From NCBI GenBank assembly GCA_017507045.1, contig JAFWBP010000004.1:1-55291 (forward strand): a stretch of DNA of 55,291 nt, read 5' to 3'. The translations under genes and the position numbers were made by a program. This stretch comes from Clostridia bacterium (GTDB lineage: Bacteria; Bacillota; Clostridia; Christensenellales; Borkfalkiaceae). How positions within the stretch are numbered: position 1 is the first letter of the stretch; the number at the start of each line of letters is the position of its first letter. The notes beneath the pieces were generated by a model that was given only the letters and a program-made list of their open reading frames with translations, did not search any database and was not told where the DNA came from. Below are positions 1 to 7,804 of the stretch, piece by piece.

Positions 1-390
1 AGCGGTTTTGAAGTAATCAGCTATATCGGCGGTGAAGGCCACAACCTACAAGAGCACAGTATTGTACTAGTGCGTGGTGGTAGGGTAAAAGACTTACCAG
101 CCCTATCCATCGTGGGCGTAGGATACTTGAGAGGATTTGTCCTTAGTACGAGAGGACCGGGATGAACGCACCAATTGTGCACCTGTTGTCGCGCCAGCGG
201 CACGGCAGGGTAGCGAAGTGCGGATTAGATAAACGCTGAAAGCATCTAAGTGTGAAACTAACCTCAAGATAAGGTATCCCATATCATAAGATAGTAAGAC
301 CCCTTGAAGACGACAAGGTTGATAGGTCGGAGGTGGAAGCACGGTAACGTGTGTAGCTGACCGATACTAATAGGTCGAGGGCTTGATCTC
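1..390 (+). rRNA. rrl: 23S rRNA, 3' part (5' end outside window)
   Basis: The 3' end of a large-subunit rRNA gene. It contains the sarcin-ricin loop sequence agtacgagaggaccgg (near 148) and the conserved 3' tail with cgatactaataggtcgag. The last helix strand gcttgatc (381-388) is complementary to gatcaagc at the 5' end of the other 23S copy at 53425, which places the mature 3' end near 388-390. The start of the gene is outside the window, so whether a 16S gene precedes this copy cannot be seen. Confidence 0.98.
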
Positions 391-481
391 AACAAACGTT
401 GAGAGCAGCTACGAATCTTGAAATTACGAGAAAAGCTATGATTTCTACGAGTTCGCTTTATATACGAAAAGATAACGTAAT

Positions 482-507
482 TGCTATGTAGTTGTCAATC
501 TACGGAT
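482..507 (+). other. 3' arm of the 23S precursor processing stem
   Basis: These 26 bases are the reverse complement of 53168-53193, which lies upstream of the second 23S gene. The only difference is one position that still forms a G-U wobble. Inverted arms around 23S normally fold into the long duplex cut by RNase III. The two arms seen here belong to different gene copies, so the pairing in each transcript assumes that the copies share their flanks. Confidence 0.8.
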
Positions 508-549
508 GAAATACCATCGTTATTATCCGCTTCGCGGTTAATATACCAT

Positions 550-663
550 GGTGGTGACGAAAGCAGAGAGGATCCACCTGTTCCCATCCCGAACACAGAA
601 GTTAAGCTCTCTTACGCCGAAAGTACTTGGCCTAACCGCCCGGGAGGATAGGTAGTTGCCACC
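550..663 (+). rRNA. rrf: 5S rRNA
   Basis: About 114 nt with the conserved 5S core (ttcccatcccgaacacagaa, then gttaagc) and the loop sequence near the 3' end. The terminal helix pairs ggtggtgac (550-558) with gttgccacc (655-663), which sets the ends. It lies about 160 bp downstream of the 23S end in the same transcription unit and is followed at once by a terminator. No tRNA lies between 23S and 5S. Confidence 0.97.
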
Positions 664-675
664 TTTCAAACAAGG

Positions 676-706
676 AAAGCACTCGCTATGCGAGTGCTTT
701 TTCTTT
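676..706 (+). terminator. Terminator of the 23S-5S unit
   Basis: A perfect 11-bp stem (676-686 with 690-700) with a three-base loop, followed by a T-rich tract. It lies 12 bp after the 5S gene and ends the rRNA transcription unit. Confidence 0.92.
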
Positions 707-1031
707 ACAGAATTATGCATTAAAGCGATTGTGTTTGCATTCGTGTGTTCAGTTTGCAAAGGGGGGACGCAGACATGGGTGCCTTGTTTTTGGCCAAGGA
801 CGGCTTGGTGCCTTCAGGATACGGTAAGCGCGTTTGTAACGAAGCGTAAAAAACAGCTTGCAAAGAAGCCGTTTTTTTATGAAAGGCTGTTGAGATGGAG
901 AAAGTTTCGGTGATCTATCCCGTTAGCCGCATTTGTTCATAGTATTTATCCTTTGTTCTTTATTATGGCGCAAGGGGAGCGAAACCCTCAAGCGTTTGCT
1001 TGAATTCCGGAAATGAACGGTTTAGTGCGGC
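707..1031. other. Intergenic stretch without a recognisable gene
   Basis: Between the rRNA terminator and the next promoter I see no credible coding frame. An open frame at 656-913 begins inside the 5S gene and has no ribosome binding site or family resemblance. A weak hairpin at about 845-880, with A-rich and T-rich flanks, could be a second terminator. No tRNA cloverleaf was found. Confidence 0.5.
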
Positions 1032-1060
1032 TTGCTTTTTTCCAAAAAGCATGCTATAAT
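1032..1060 (+). promoter_or_regulatory. Sigma-A type promoter for the 1096 gene
   Basis: TTGCTT (1032-1037), a 17-bp spacer and a perfect TATAAT (1055-1060). The expected start of transcription is near 1067, about 30 nt before the proposed TTG start codon. Confidence 0.8.
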
Positions 1061-1095
1061 GGGCGTGTTAAGAAATTGGAACGGGGGAACAAGAT

Positions 1096-1296
1096 TTGAA
1101 CCGCTATGAGATGATGCGCCTCTTTTGTGAGGACGAAGAATTTTTTGAGGGAGACTTTACGCCGGAGGAGCTTGAGGAATATCTTGCCTACCGCGTAGGA
1201 GCAGAAAGGCCGCTCTCTCCCTATGAATGGAAGGCGCAGTATTTTGCATACTATGATGACGTAAAGGATAAATCATTAAAAAAGCAAGATTGGTAA
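1096..1296 (+). CDS. Small acidic protein, function unknown
   Basis: A 66-residue frame that I do not recognise. It begins with TTG at 1096, with GGGGG about 8 nt upstream; an ATG at 1111 is the alternative. The product is rich in Asp, Glu and aromatic residues (EDEEFFEGDF near residues 12-21), with a basic tail (KDKSLKKQ), and has no membrane segment or cysteine pair. It is the first gene after the rRNA terminator and has its own near-consensus promoter, which is the main reason to take it as real. The next gene follows after 83 bp, so co-transcription with the HAD phosphatase is possible. Confidence 0.55.
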   Translation: MNRYEMMRLFCEDEEFFEGDFTPEELEEYLAYRVGAERPLSPYEWKAQYFAYYDDVKDKSLKKQDW

Positions 1297-1379
1297 ATAA
1301 TTCTATTAAGAGGGAGCAAGGCCTGAGGCGTGCCTCTTGATTGCAGCGCGGAAAGCGCGCCGAAAGGGTGTAGAAAAAT

Positions 1380-2081
1380 ATGAACGATCGAAAATACCGC
1401 TATATTATCTTCGATGCAGACGATACTCTCGTTGATTACGAGAAGGATTCACTGCGTGCATTTCGTGCAGCGCTTCGCGCGATCGGCCGCGAGGACGATG
1501 AGAAACTGCTTAAAATCTGCATTGATTTTGACTACGGAAACTGGGATAAGGTTGGCCTTTCCGACGTTCACTTGCCTACCGTGCAAGCCGCCTTTCACGA
1601 TTTATATAGGGGGCATGTCCGCGACATATTTGCATATGCGGATAAAATGTGCGGATTAGGCGGCAAAGCGGCGGAGGCAGAACGCATTTTTTTGCAGGAA
1701 TTTTCCATGCCCGGCATCGAGGTGGAGGGCGCACGCGAAGTCGTTTGTGAATTGGTGGCGCGAGGATATCGCGTATACGCAGCAACGAACGGGCTTTCTT
1801 CTCTGCAGCGCAGCCGCCTAAAAGAATTCCCTATAAACGGGATCTTTATCTCGGAGGAGATTGGTGCAATTAAGCCCACCTACGCCTTCTTCAAGCACGT
1901 GCTCGATTGCCTCAAGGCGCGCCCTTCAGAGTGCCTTATGGTGGGCGATTCGCTTGCTTCCGATATTGAAGGTGCGCGCAGAGCAGGTATCGATTGCGTT
2001 TGGCTAAGCCGCCGCAACGCACCGTGTCCGCCCGGAGTGCGCGAAATCAAACGGCTGAAAGCGCTCCTGGATATCTTGTAA
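1380..2081 (+). CDS. HAD-superfamily phosphatase, YjjG/YfnB-like
   Basis: A 233-residue soluble hydrolase of the haloacid dehalogenase superfamily. All four motifs are visible: the nucleophile and acid Asp12 and Asp14 in FDADDT, motif II in the AATNG segment, the motif III lysine in AIKPTY, and motif IV GDSLASDIEGA. A helical cap lies between motifs I and II. The arrangement and length match the YjjG/YfnB group, which removes phosphate from (often non-canonical) pyrimidine nucleoside monophosphates. The substrate here is an inference from family likeness. The ATG at 1380 follows AAAGGGTG. A strong GC-rich hairpin lies 7 bp after the stop codon. Confidence 0.85.
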   Translation: MNDRKYRYIIFDADDTLVDYEKDSLRAFRAALRAIGREDDEKLLKICIDFDYGNWDKVGLSDVHLPTVQAAFHDLYRGHVRDIFAYADKMCGLGGKAAEAERIFLQEFSMPGIEVEGAREVVCELVARGYRVYAATNGLSSLQRSRLKEFPINGIFISEEIGAIKPTYAFFKHVLDCLKARPSECLMVGDSLASDIEGARRAGIDCVWLSRRNAPCPPGVREIKRLKALLDIL

Positions 2082-2088
2082 AAATGAG

Positions 2089-2124
2089 ACCGCCCGCCGG
2101 CTGCAAACGCAGCCGGCGGGCGGT
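2089..2124. terminator. Strong hairpin, probable bidirectional terminator
   Basis: A perfect 16-bp GC-rich stem (2089-2104 with 2109-2124) and an AAAC loop. It sits between the converging HAD phosphatase (plus strand) and the small membrane protein (minus strand). The T tract is poor on both sides, so its termination efficiency is uncertain. Confidence 0.7.
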
Positions 2125-2165
2125 TCCGTATAAGAAATTATCAGCATGAATTTAGCGCCGAAAGT

Positions 2166-2411
2166 TCAGGAAAGAAACTTCGTCGGCCTAAAGCAAATCA
2201 GCCAAAAGAGCAGCCAGGCAGCACCCATGCCCGAAAGAGAGAGCAGGCTGCGGTATAAGATCACGTTTCCAAAGCACAGAAAAAAGAGCAGATCAAACCC
2301 CGTAAGCGCGAACACGCTCGCAAAGGTGCCGAAGGCGATGAGGATTCCGCAGCAGATAAACGTAGTAAGCTTCATGCAGAGAGTTTGTGCAGTTTTTTTT
2401 CCGTCATGCAA
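2166..2411 (-). CDS. Small membrane protein, function unknown
   Basis: An 81-residue frame with about three hydrophobic helices (TTFICCGILIAFGTFASVF, then FDLLFFLCFGNVIL, then GAAWLLFWLICF), so almost all of it would lie in the membrane. The upstream start is TTG at 2411; an ATG 12 codons later (2375) is the alternative, and neither has a clear Shine-Dalgarno sequence. It follows the 85-residue gene on the same strand after 12 bp and probably shares its transcript. I do not recognise the family. The plus-strand frame over the same bases lacks such a pattern and looks like the shadow. Confidence 0.55.
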   Translation of the reverse strand: MHDGKKTAQTLCMKLTTFICCGILIAFGTFASVFALTGFDLLFFLCFGNVILYRSLLSLSGMGAAWLLFWLICFRPTKFLS

Positions 2412-2423
2412 GGCAGAAAACTT

Positions 2424-2681
2424 TCATAAGATATTCTCGAGCACCAGCTTATCGAATTCCACGCTCTCCATAAAATCTGCCCGTTTGAAAACGACGTGGT
2501 TGAACTTCGCATAATTGAAGACATGTGCTTTCAAAAGGAGTGGCGTGGGGATATCGAGCGCATCGCAGATTTCCGCGAGATAGCGAAAGAAATCGGCGTA
2601 CGCAAACCTCTCGGTTTGTTCATAGGTAATTTGTTTTACGATGTGGTCTTCTTCAAAGACCTTTGCCCAAATGCGAAACAT
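2424..2681 (-). CDS. Conserved small clostridial protein of unknown function
   Basis: Eighty-five residues beginning MFRIWAKVFEEDH and ending in an FDKLVLENI segment. I recall small clostridial proteins of unknown function that begin MFRIW and end with a similar acidic segment, which supports both the gene and this start. A longer frame reaches 2738, but its extra codons lie over the promoter (-10 box 2688-2693), so the ATG at 2681 is preferred. The -10 box lies only 6 nt from the ATG and no Shine-Dalgarno sequence is present, which implies a leaderless mRNA. The small membrane protein gene follows on the same strand. Confidence 0.75.
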   Translation of the reverse strand: MFRIWAKVFEEDHIVKQITYEQTERFAYADFFRYLAEICDALDIPTPLLLKAHVFNYAKFNHVVFKRADFMESVEFDKLVLENIL

Positions 2682-2687
2682 ATTCCC

Positions 2688-2716
2688 ATTATACAGGAAA
2701 ATGGCGTGAAAGGCAA
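2688..2716 (-). promoter_or_regulatory. Promoter producing a leaderless mRNA
   Basis: On the minus strand: TTGCCT (2716-2711), a 17-bp spacer, TATAAT (2693-2688), six bases and then the ATG at 2681. A normal start about 7 nt after the -10 box falls on the A of the ATG. Confidence 0.75.
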
Positions 2717-2768
2717 TCCATTCAGGCGGAAAAAGCAAGCGAAAAATTTAGCGGGCGCGGGAAAGTAA

Positions 2769-2797
2769 TTGACAAACGCGCGCGCAAGGGGTATAAT
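2769..2797 (+). promoter_or_regulatory. Perfect consensus promoter of the greA-lysS operon
   Basis: TTGACA (2769-2774), a 17-bp spacer and TATAAT (2792-2797), with no deviation from the sigma-A consensus. The leader that follows contains a palindrome, ccgtgaaa/tttcacgg, at about 2808-2824, which could form a small hairpin or a protein site. Confidence 0.92.
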
Positions 2798-2872
2798 AAG
2801 GAAAACGCCGTGAAATTTTCACGGTCGTATTTTATCAAGAAGCGAAAGCGCGAATGCGCAAAGGGGTATTTT

Positions 2873-3340
2873 ATGGCGGATAAATTTTACATGACGTCGG
2901 AAGAGAAGGCACAGGCGGAAGAGCGCCTCAAGCATCTTACGACGGTCAAACGCGCTGAGATCATCGAGCGCATTCAGGAGGCGCGTAGCCACGGAGATCT
3001 TTCCGAGAACGCTGAGTACGATGCTGCTCGCAACGAACAGGCAGCCCTCGAAGGCGAAATCGCAGAGCTCGATTATCAGATCAAAAACGCAGAGATCATC
3101 AAGGAGGTAAGCGATACCTCCGTTGTGCATATCGGCTCCAAGGTTACCGTATACGATGATGATCTCGAAGAGGAGGCAACGTATACCATCATGGGGACGA
3201 CGGGTGCTGATCCCATGAAGAACATTATCTCGAACGAATCCCCTGTGGGTGCGGCGCTTCTCGGAAAGAAGAAGGGAACGGTCGTTGCCGTAAAGGCCCC
3301 CGATGGCGAGTACACGCTCAAAATTCTCAAAATTGAGTAA
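2873..3340 (+). CDS. greA: Transcription elongation factor GreA
   Basis: A 155-residue protein of the usual GreA length. An N-terminal coiled coil (to about residue 75) carries the family signature ARSHGDLSENAEYDAA, whose acidic tip stimulates transcript cleavage in the RNA polymerase secondary channel. A C-terminal FKBP-like domain follows, with ISNESPVGAALLGKKKG. GreA rescues backtracked RNA polymerase. The frame is open further upstream, but the ATG at 2873 has AAGGGG before it and matches the family start (MADKFYMTSEEK). It leads an operon with lysS, 10 bp downstream, as often seen in Firmicutes. Confidence 0.98.
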   Translation: MADKFYMTSEEKAQAEERLKHLTTVKRAEIIERIQEARSHGDLSENAEYDAARNEQAALEGEIAELDYQIKNAEIIKEVSDTSVVHIGSKVTVYDDDLEEEATYTIMGTTGADPMKNIISNESPVGAALLGKKKGTVVAVKAPDGEYTLKILKIE

Positions 3341-3350
3341 GCGAGGAAGT

Positions 3351-4841
3351 ATGGAAGATATCATAACGCAACAGGAAGAAAAAGAGCTTCAAGAGCAGGC
3401 GCGCATCCGCCGCGAAAAGCTCGCAAAGCTGCGCGGAGAGGGGCGTGATCCCTATCAGATCACGAGCTTTCCCGTAACGGCAAATTCCGTCTCCGTAAAG
3501 GGGGAGTTCGAGGCGTGGGAGGGAAAAACCGTTACCGTTGCCGGGAGAATGATGTCCCGCCGCGTCATGGGAAAGGCCTCTTTTTCGCATATCTCGGATA
3601 AATTCGGAAGGCTCCAGATCTACGTCACCCGTCAGGATGTAGGTGAGGAGGTTTACGCTTCTTATAAAAAAGATTTCGACATCGGCGATATCGTCGGAGT
3701 CGAGGGCTTTGTTTTCAAAACGCAGACGGGTGAGGTGAGCGTTCACGCCACCCGATTCGTGCTACTTTCCAAAGCACTTTTGCCGTTGCCCGAAAAGCAC
3801 AACGGCCTTAAGGATGTGGATACCAAGTACCGCCTTCGCCACCTCGATCTCGTGATGAATCAGGATGTTCGCGATACGTTCTTCAAGCGAGCGAAGATCA
3901 TAAGCAGTATTCGCAAATTCCTCGATGATCGCGGATTTATCGAGGCGGATACCCCCATCCTTCTGCCTTTGGAGATCGGCGCGGATGCCCGCCCCTTCAA
4001 AACGCACCACAATGCGCTCGATCTCGATATGTATCTTCGTATCGAAACGGAGCTTTACTTAAAGCGCCTCATCGTGGGCGGCTTTGAAAAGGTGTATGAG
4101 CTTGGCAGAATTTTCCGCAACGAGGGCATGGATAACAAGCATAACCCCGAGTTCTCTTCCGTGGAAATTTACCAGGCGTACGTGGATTATCACGCCGTGA
4201 TGGACTTTGTAGAAGAGCTCTACAAATTCGTGGCGAGCGAGGCCTGTGGCACCTTGCAGATCGAATATCAGGGCACCATGCTCGATTTGGGGCATTGGGA
4301 AAAGCTCACGATGGTAGAATCGGTAAAGAAGTATTCAGGCGTCGATTTCGATCAGATCGCCACCGCAGAGGAGGCAAGAGCCATTGCCGCAGAAAAGGGC
4401 GTAGAGCTTGAAAAAGGGAAGGATACGAAGGGTCACGTGCTCGCGGCATTCTTCGATGCCTTCGTTGAGGATAAGCTCATTCAGCCCACCTTTATTTACG
4501 ATTATCCCGTGGAGATCTCCCCGCTTGCGAAGCGCAAGCCGGAGGATCCCACGATGACAGAGCGCTTCGAATATTTCATGATGGGTATGGAGATGGGCAA
4601 CGCCTTCTCCGAGCTCAACGATCCCATCGATCAGGAAAAGCGCATGGCAGAGCAGGCGGAAAGAAAGCGCGCCCAGGGCACGAATGCACAAGTCGATGAG
4701 GACTTTATTGATGCCCTCAACCGCGGCATGCCCCCCACGGGCGGCCTTGGCCTTGGCGTGGATCGCCTCGTAATGCTGCTTACGAACAGTGCAAGCATAA
4801 GGGACGTATTGCTCTTCCCTACGATGAAGCCGAAGAAATAA
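3351..4841 (+). CDS. lysS: Lysyl-tRNA synthetase, class II
   Basis: A 496-residue class II enzyme that charges tRNA-Lys. An N-terminal OB-fold anticodon-binding domain (about 50-160, GRMMSRRVMGKASFSHISD) is followed by the catalytic domain. Motif 2 is in KVYELGRIFRNEGMDNKHNP and motif 3 is in GLGLGVDRLVMLL near the C terminus. The ATG at 3351 is preceded by GAGGAAG and gives the normal family length. It is co-transcribed with greA. The gap to the next gene is 48 bp with no terminator, so the operon probably continues. Confidence 0.98.
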   Translation: MEDIITQQEEKELQEQARIRREKLAKLRGEGRDPYQITSFPVTANSVSVKGEFEAWEGKTVTVAGRMMSRRVMGKASFSHISDKFGRLQIYVTRQDVGEEVYASYKKDFDIGDIVGVEGFVFKTQTGEVSVHATRFVLLSKALLPLPEKHNGLKDVDTKYRLRHLDLVMNQDVRDTFFKRAKIISSIRKFLDDRGFIEADTPILLPLEIGADARPFKTHHNALDLDMYLRIETELYLKRLIVGGFEKVYELGRIFRNEGMDNKHNPEFSSVEIYQAYVDYHAVMDFVEELYKFVASEACGTLQIEYQGTMLDLGHWEKLTMVESVKKYSGVDFDQIATAEEARAIAAEKGVELEKGKDTKGHVLAAFFDAFVEDKLIQPTFIYDYPVEISPLAKRKPEDPTMTERFEYFMMGMEMGNAFSELNDPIDQEKRMAEQAERKRAQGTNAQVDEDFIDALNRGMPPTGGLGLGVDRLVMLLTNSASIRDVLLFPTMKPKK

Positions 4842-4889
4842 ATTACGCGCATATTTTACAGCAAGGGGAGAAGCCCGAAAGAAGTGCAC

Positions 4890-5942
4890 ATGCCGAAGCT
4901 CTATATCGCGGAGATGCTCCGCGCACAGCACAAACATCACGTCTCCTTTCACACGCCCGGGCACAAGCGCACGGGTGCGGATATCACGGAGCTTTCCTAT
5001 TCCGATTGCCTCTCTTCGCCCACGGGTATTTTGCAGGCGGCTGAGAACGATATCGCAGAAATCCTCGGCGGAGAGCGCAGCTTTATCCTCACGGACGGAA
5101 GTACCTCGGGCATCTTTTCCATGGTCTATGCGCTCAAGGCGGCGGGAAAAACATCCCTTGCCGTTCCTGCATATTCGCACCCCAGCGTTTGGCATGCTTG
5201 CGAAGTAATGAGAATCAAACCGGTACCCATGCCGCAGACCGTGCGTTACGGAATTCCCCAACAGCCCGATGTTGCCGCACTGGAAGCGGCGCTTGAAGGG
5301 GCGGAGGCGATCCTTCTTACTTCGCCTGATTACTACGGCAATATTGCAAACCTTTCTGCGGCGCAGAAGCTATGTGTGCAGGCAAACAAGCCGCTTTTGG
5401 TGGATGGTGCACACGGCGGCCACTTGCACCGCGAAAAAGAAGTGTATGCAGGCAGCTATGCGGATATGTGGGTAGACGGTGTTCATAAATCCCTCCCGGC
5501 TATGACGCAGGGAGCCGTCGTTTCCGCAAAATCTCAGGGATGGGCGAAAAATCTGCATGCAGGCGTGTTGCGTTTTCGAACCACCTCGCCCTCCTATCCC
5601 ATTATGGCGAGCGTGGAGTACGCGGTAAAATATCCGCAAAACGATCGCATCAAGGAAGCGGCAAAAGCATTCAAACGCGAACATGGGTGCTACGAAAATG
5701 CTGATTGGACGAAAATCCTCGTTCCCTTTGGCAAGGAAGGCCCGAAAGCGGCGGCTTATCTTGAAGCGCACGGCGTATATCCCGAGTTTAACGATGGAAA
5801 CTATATCATGTTCTACCTCTCTCCCTGTACGAAGGAAAAAGATTTGAAGGTGCTCGGTCGCCTGCTCAAAAAGCTTGCGCGTGGAGAGGTAAAGGAGGAT
5901 GCGCCTGCAGGGGCGATCCCCATGTACTCGGAGGATGAATGA
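4890..5942 (+). CDS. yaaO: YaaO-like Orn/Lys/Arg decarboxylase family protein, short form
   Basis: A pyridoxal-phosphate enzyme of the fold I Orn/Lys/Arg decarboxylase family. HTPGHKRTG near residue 21 is the family N-terminal signature. Asp172 in VDGAHGGH should hold the PLP ring nitrogen, and Lys200 in DGVHKSLPA should form the Schiff base. At about 351 residues it is much shorter than the roughly 480 of B. subtilis YaaO, and the C-terminal domain appears reduced. The amino acid substrate cannot be read from the sequence. The ATG at 4890 is chosen; a GTG lies two codons upstream. The stop overlaps the holB start (ATGA). In B. subtilis yaaO also precedes holB, with tmk between; tmk is absent here. 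Confidence 0.88.
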   Translation: MPKLYIAEMLRAQHKHHVSFHTPGHKRTGADITELSYSDCLSSPTGILQAAENDIAEILGGERSFILTDGSTSGIFSMVYALKAAGKTSLAVPAYSHPSVWHACEVMRIKPVPMPQTVRYGIPQQPDVAALEAALEGAEAILLTSPDYYGNIANLSAAQKLCVQANKPLLVDGAHGGHLHREKEVYAGSYADMWVDGVHKSLPAMTQGAVVSAKSQGWAKNLHAGVLRFRTTSPSYPIMASVEYAVKYPQNDRIKEAAKAFKREHGCYENADWTKILVPFGKEGPKAAAYLEAHGVYPEFNDGNYIMFYLSPCTKEKDLKVLGRLLKKLARGEVKEDAPAGAIPMYSEDE

Positions 5943-6880
5943 AACAGCTCCTGCGCTCTACAACCGCATATAAACTTTTCGTTGCGGATGCTATGTGTGC
6001 AAGCACCGCGCATACTACGCTCATCGTTTTTCCGGATGAGAAGTACCTGCGCATGCTCCTCAAAGAATGCGCCAAGGCGTTTTTTCTTGCGAAGGAGGGG
6101 AGCCGCGTGGAAGCTCTCATCGAGCGCGAGAGCTTTCAAGATTGCATGATCCTTCCAGCAATGGGGGAGAAACTCACGGCGGATACCGCTTCAGCGCTCA
6201 TCGAAGAGAGTGCCCTGCGCCCTTTAGAGGGCGATAAAAAGCTCTTCGTTCTCGATGCCTTCGAGAACGTAACGCCGCTCGTGCAAAATAAACTTTTAAA
6301 GGTGTTGGAAGAGCCGCCGCGCGGCGTTTACTTTTTGCTGGGCGCTACTGCCGAGCACGCGCTCCTTCCCACGGTGCTCTCCCGTGCCAAGCGCTACGTG
6401 GTGCCGCCCTTTTCCGAGGAAGCGATTGAAGGCGCGCTCAAAAGAGGGCGTGTGCAAGGCGCGGAGCTTCGCGAAGCGGCTGCGGCGAGCGGCGGGATCT
6501 ATTCGGTTGCTGAGAGCCTGCTTGCAGGCGGCGGCGAAGAATTCCGCCTTGCGGAAGCATTTTTAGCACAAAGAGATGTTGAAAAACTGTGCCGCGCGCT
6601 CGGTGAGCGCAAGGAAGGAAAAGCTTTTTTGGCGGCAGTGAAGCTTGTTTTGAGAGATCTTATGCTACTTGCCGCCGGGCAAGAGCATTATTGCGCAAGA
6701 AAGACGGCAGAGATGCAACGGCTTGCGGCGGAATACCCCGTGGGCGCTCTCCTTGCGGCGATCGGGTTCGTAACGGATGCGGAGCGAGAGTTGCAGTTCA
6801 ATGCGAATGTAGGGCAGGCGGCGCTGGTGCTCGCCCTTCGCATTCGGGAGGAAAAAATAAAATGGCAAAAGTTGTTGTAA
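5939..6880 (+). CDS. holB: DNA polymerase III delta-prime-like subunit
   Basis: A 313-residue protein of the clamp-loader AAA+ family. The best segment is KLFVLDAFENVTPLVQNKLL then KVLEEPPRGVYFLLG (about 100-135), the degenerate Walker B and sensor region. An LSRAKRY segment follows, where active clamp-loader ATPases have the SRC motif. No P-loop and no zinc-binding cysteines are present, in line with delta-prime being a non-hydrolysing subunit. It helps load the sliding clamp. It overlaps yaaO by 4 bp and ricT by 19 bp, which indicates tight translational coupling. The position between yaaO and ricT matches B. subtilis holB. Confidence 0.88.
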   Translation: MKQLLRSTTAYKLFVADAMCASTAHTTLIVFPDEKYLRMLLKECAKAFFLAKEGSRVEALIERESFQDCMILPAMGEKLTADTASALIEESALRPLEGDKKLFVLDAFENVTPLVQNKLLKVLEEPPRGVYFLLGATAEHALLPTVLSRAKRYVVPPFSEEAIEGALKRGRVQGAELREAAAASGGIYSVAESLLAGGGEEFRLAEAFLAQRDVEKLCRALGERKEGKAFLAAVKLVLRDLMLLAAGQEHYCARKTAEMQRLAAEYPVGALLAAIGFVTDAERELQFNANVGQAALVLALRIREEKIKWQKLL

Positions 6881-7722
6881 TAAAATTCAAGGGAAACGGT
6901 AAGCCCTATTATTTTACAAACGGAGGTCTTGCGCTAAAGCGAGGGCAAAGCGTAGTAGTGGAAACGGCGCGAGGTCTTGAGGTCGGCTCCGTTGTGCTTG
7001 CGGAAAAAGAGGTGGAGGACGGAGCGATCGTCTCGCCCTTAAAGCCCGTCGTGCGCGTTGCAACCGCGCAGGATGAGGAGGTTGTAAAGCGCAACGAGGC
7101 GCGTCGCCCCGATGCGATCCGCCTTTGTAAGGAAAAGATCGCCGCGCACAATCTTCCGATGAAGCTCATTGATTGCGAGTTCGCTTTTGATGGCAGCAAA
7201 GTAATTTTCACGTTCACGGCAGAGGGGCGCGTTGATTTCCGTGAGCTCGTGAAAGATCTCGCTTCCACTTTCCATATCCGCATTGAGCTTCGCCAGGTGG
7301 GCGCGCGCGATGAAACGCGTATTCTCGGCGGAATTGCGCCCTGCGGCAGAGAGTGCTGCTGCGCGGGCTGCATGCCCGAGCCGCAGAAGGTGGGCATTAA
7401 GATGGCAAAGAATCAAGGCCTCTCGCTCAATCCGGGCAAGATCAACGGCCTGTGCGGCAGGCTCATGTGCTGCCTTGCGTATGAAGATGAATACTATGCC
7501 GGCGTCAGCAAAAAGATGCCCAAGATCGGATCTTCGGCAGGCACGCCCGAGGGCAAGGGTACCGTTATTGCAACGGACATGCTTAAAATGACCGCGCGCT
7601 TAAAGATTGAAAAGGAGGGTGCCGTTTTCTACCGCGATTATCCCGTAAGCGAGCTTGCGTTTAAGCGAGGCGGCGAACCCGAAAAGCAAGATAAGGGTGC
7701 TTCTGAAGAGAAAAAATCGTAA
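6862..7722 (+). CDS. ricT: RicT (YaaT), PSP1-domain protein of the Ric complex
   Basis: A 286-residue PSP1-domain protein. A cysteine-rich centre, CGRECCCAGC (161-170) and then CGRLMCC (198-204), fits the [4Fe-4S] cluster ligands of B. subtilis RicT. There RicA, RicF and RicT form a complex that works with RNase Y in mRNA maturation and influences sporulation, competence and biofilm formation. The C terminus is a charged Lys/Glu tail. The ATG at 6862 follows GGGAGG and lies inside the end of holB; the longer open frame from 6691 is not needed. ricA and ricF are not in the window. A ferredoxin gene follows at once. Confidence 0.95.
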   Translation: MAKVVVIKFKGNGKPYYFTNGGLALKRGQSVVVETARGLEVGSVVLAEKEVEDGAIVSPLKPVVRVATAQDEEVVKRNEARRPDAIRLCKEKIAAHNLPMKLIDCEFAFDGSKVIFTFTAEGRVDFRELVKDLASTFHIRIELRQVGARDETRILGGIAPCGRECCCAGCMPEPQKVGIKMAKNQGLSLNPGKINGLCGRLMCCLAYEDEYYAGVSKKMPKIGSSAGTPEGKGTVIATDMLKMTARLKIEKEGAVFYRDYPVSELAFKRGGEPEKQDKGASEEKKS

Positions 7723-7749
7723 GAAGACCAAAAATTTTTCCGAAACCCC

Positions 7750-7778
7750 TTTACGGAAGCGCAAACTTATGATATAAT
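7750..7778 (+). promoter_or_regulatory. Promoter of the ferredoxin gene
   Basis: TTTACG (7750-7755), a 17-bp spacer and a perfect TATAAT (7773-7778), about 26 bp before the ferredoxin ATG. The ferredoxin can thus be expressed separately from ricT. Confidence 0.82.
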
Positions 7779-7804
7779 ACGGATAAATCTCATGGAGGTG
7801 GATT

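Noticed and set aside
390..550. tRNA gene in the 23S-5S spacer
   Set aside because: No cloverleaf, T-loop (GTTCRANNC) or CCA-adjacent stem could be found; the spacer holds the processing arm.
656..913. 85-codon plus-strand frame starting inside the 5S gene
   Set aside because: Begins in rRNA, runs through the terminator and has no ribosome binding site.
2146..2514. 122-codon plus-strand frame over the two small minus-strand genes
   Set aside because: The minus strand shows a membrane-protein pattern and a recognisable small protein with a promoter; the plus frame is a basic, low-complexity shadow.
4335..5261. 308-codon minus-strand frame opposite lysS and the YaaO-like gene
   Set aside because: Spans the junction of two well-supported plus-strand genes; no family features.
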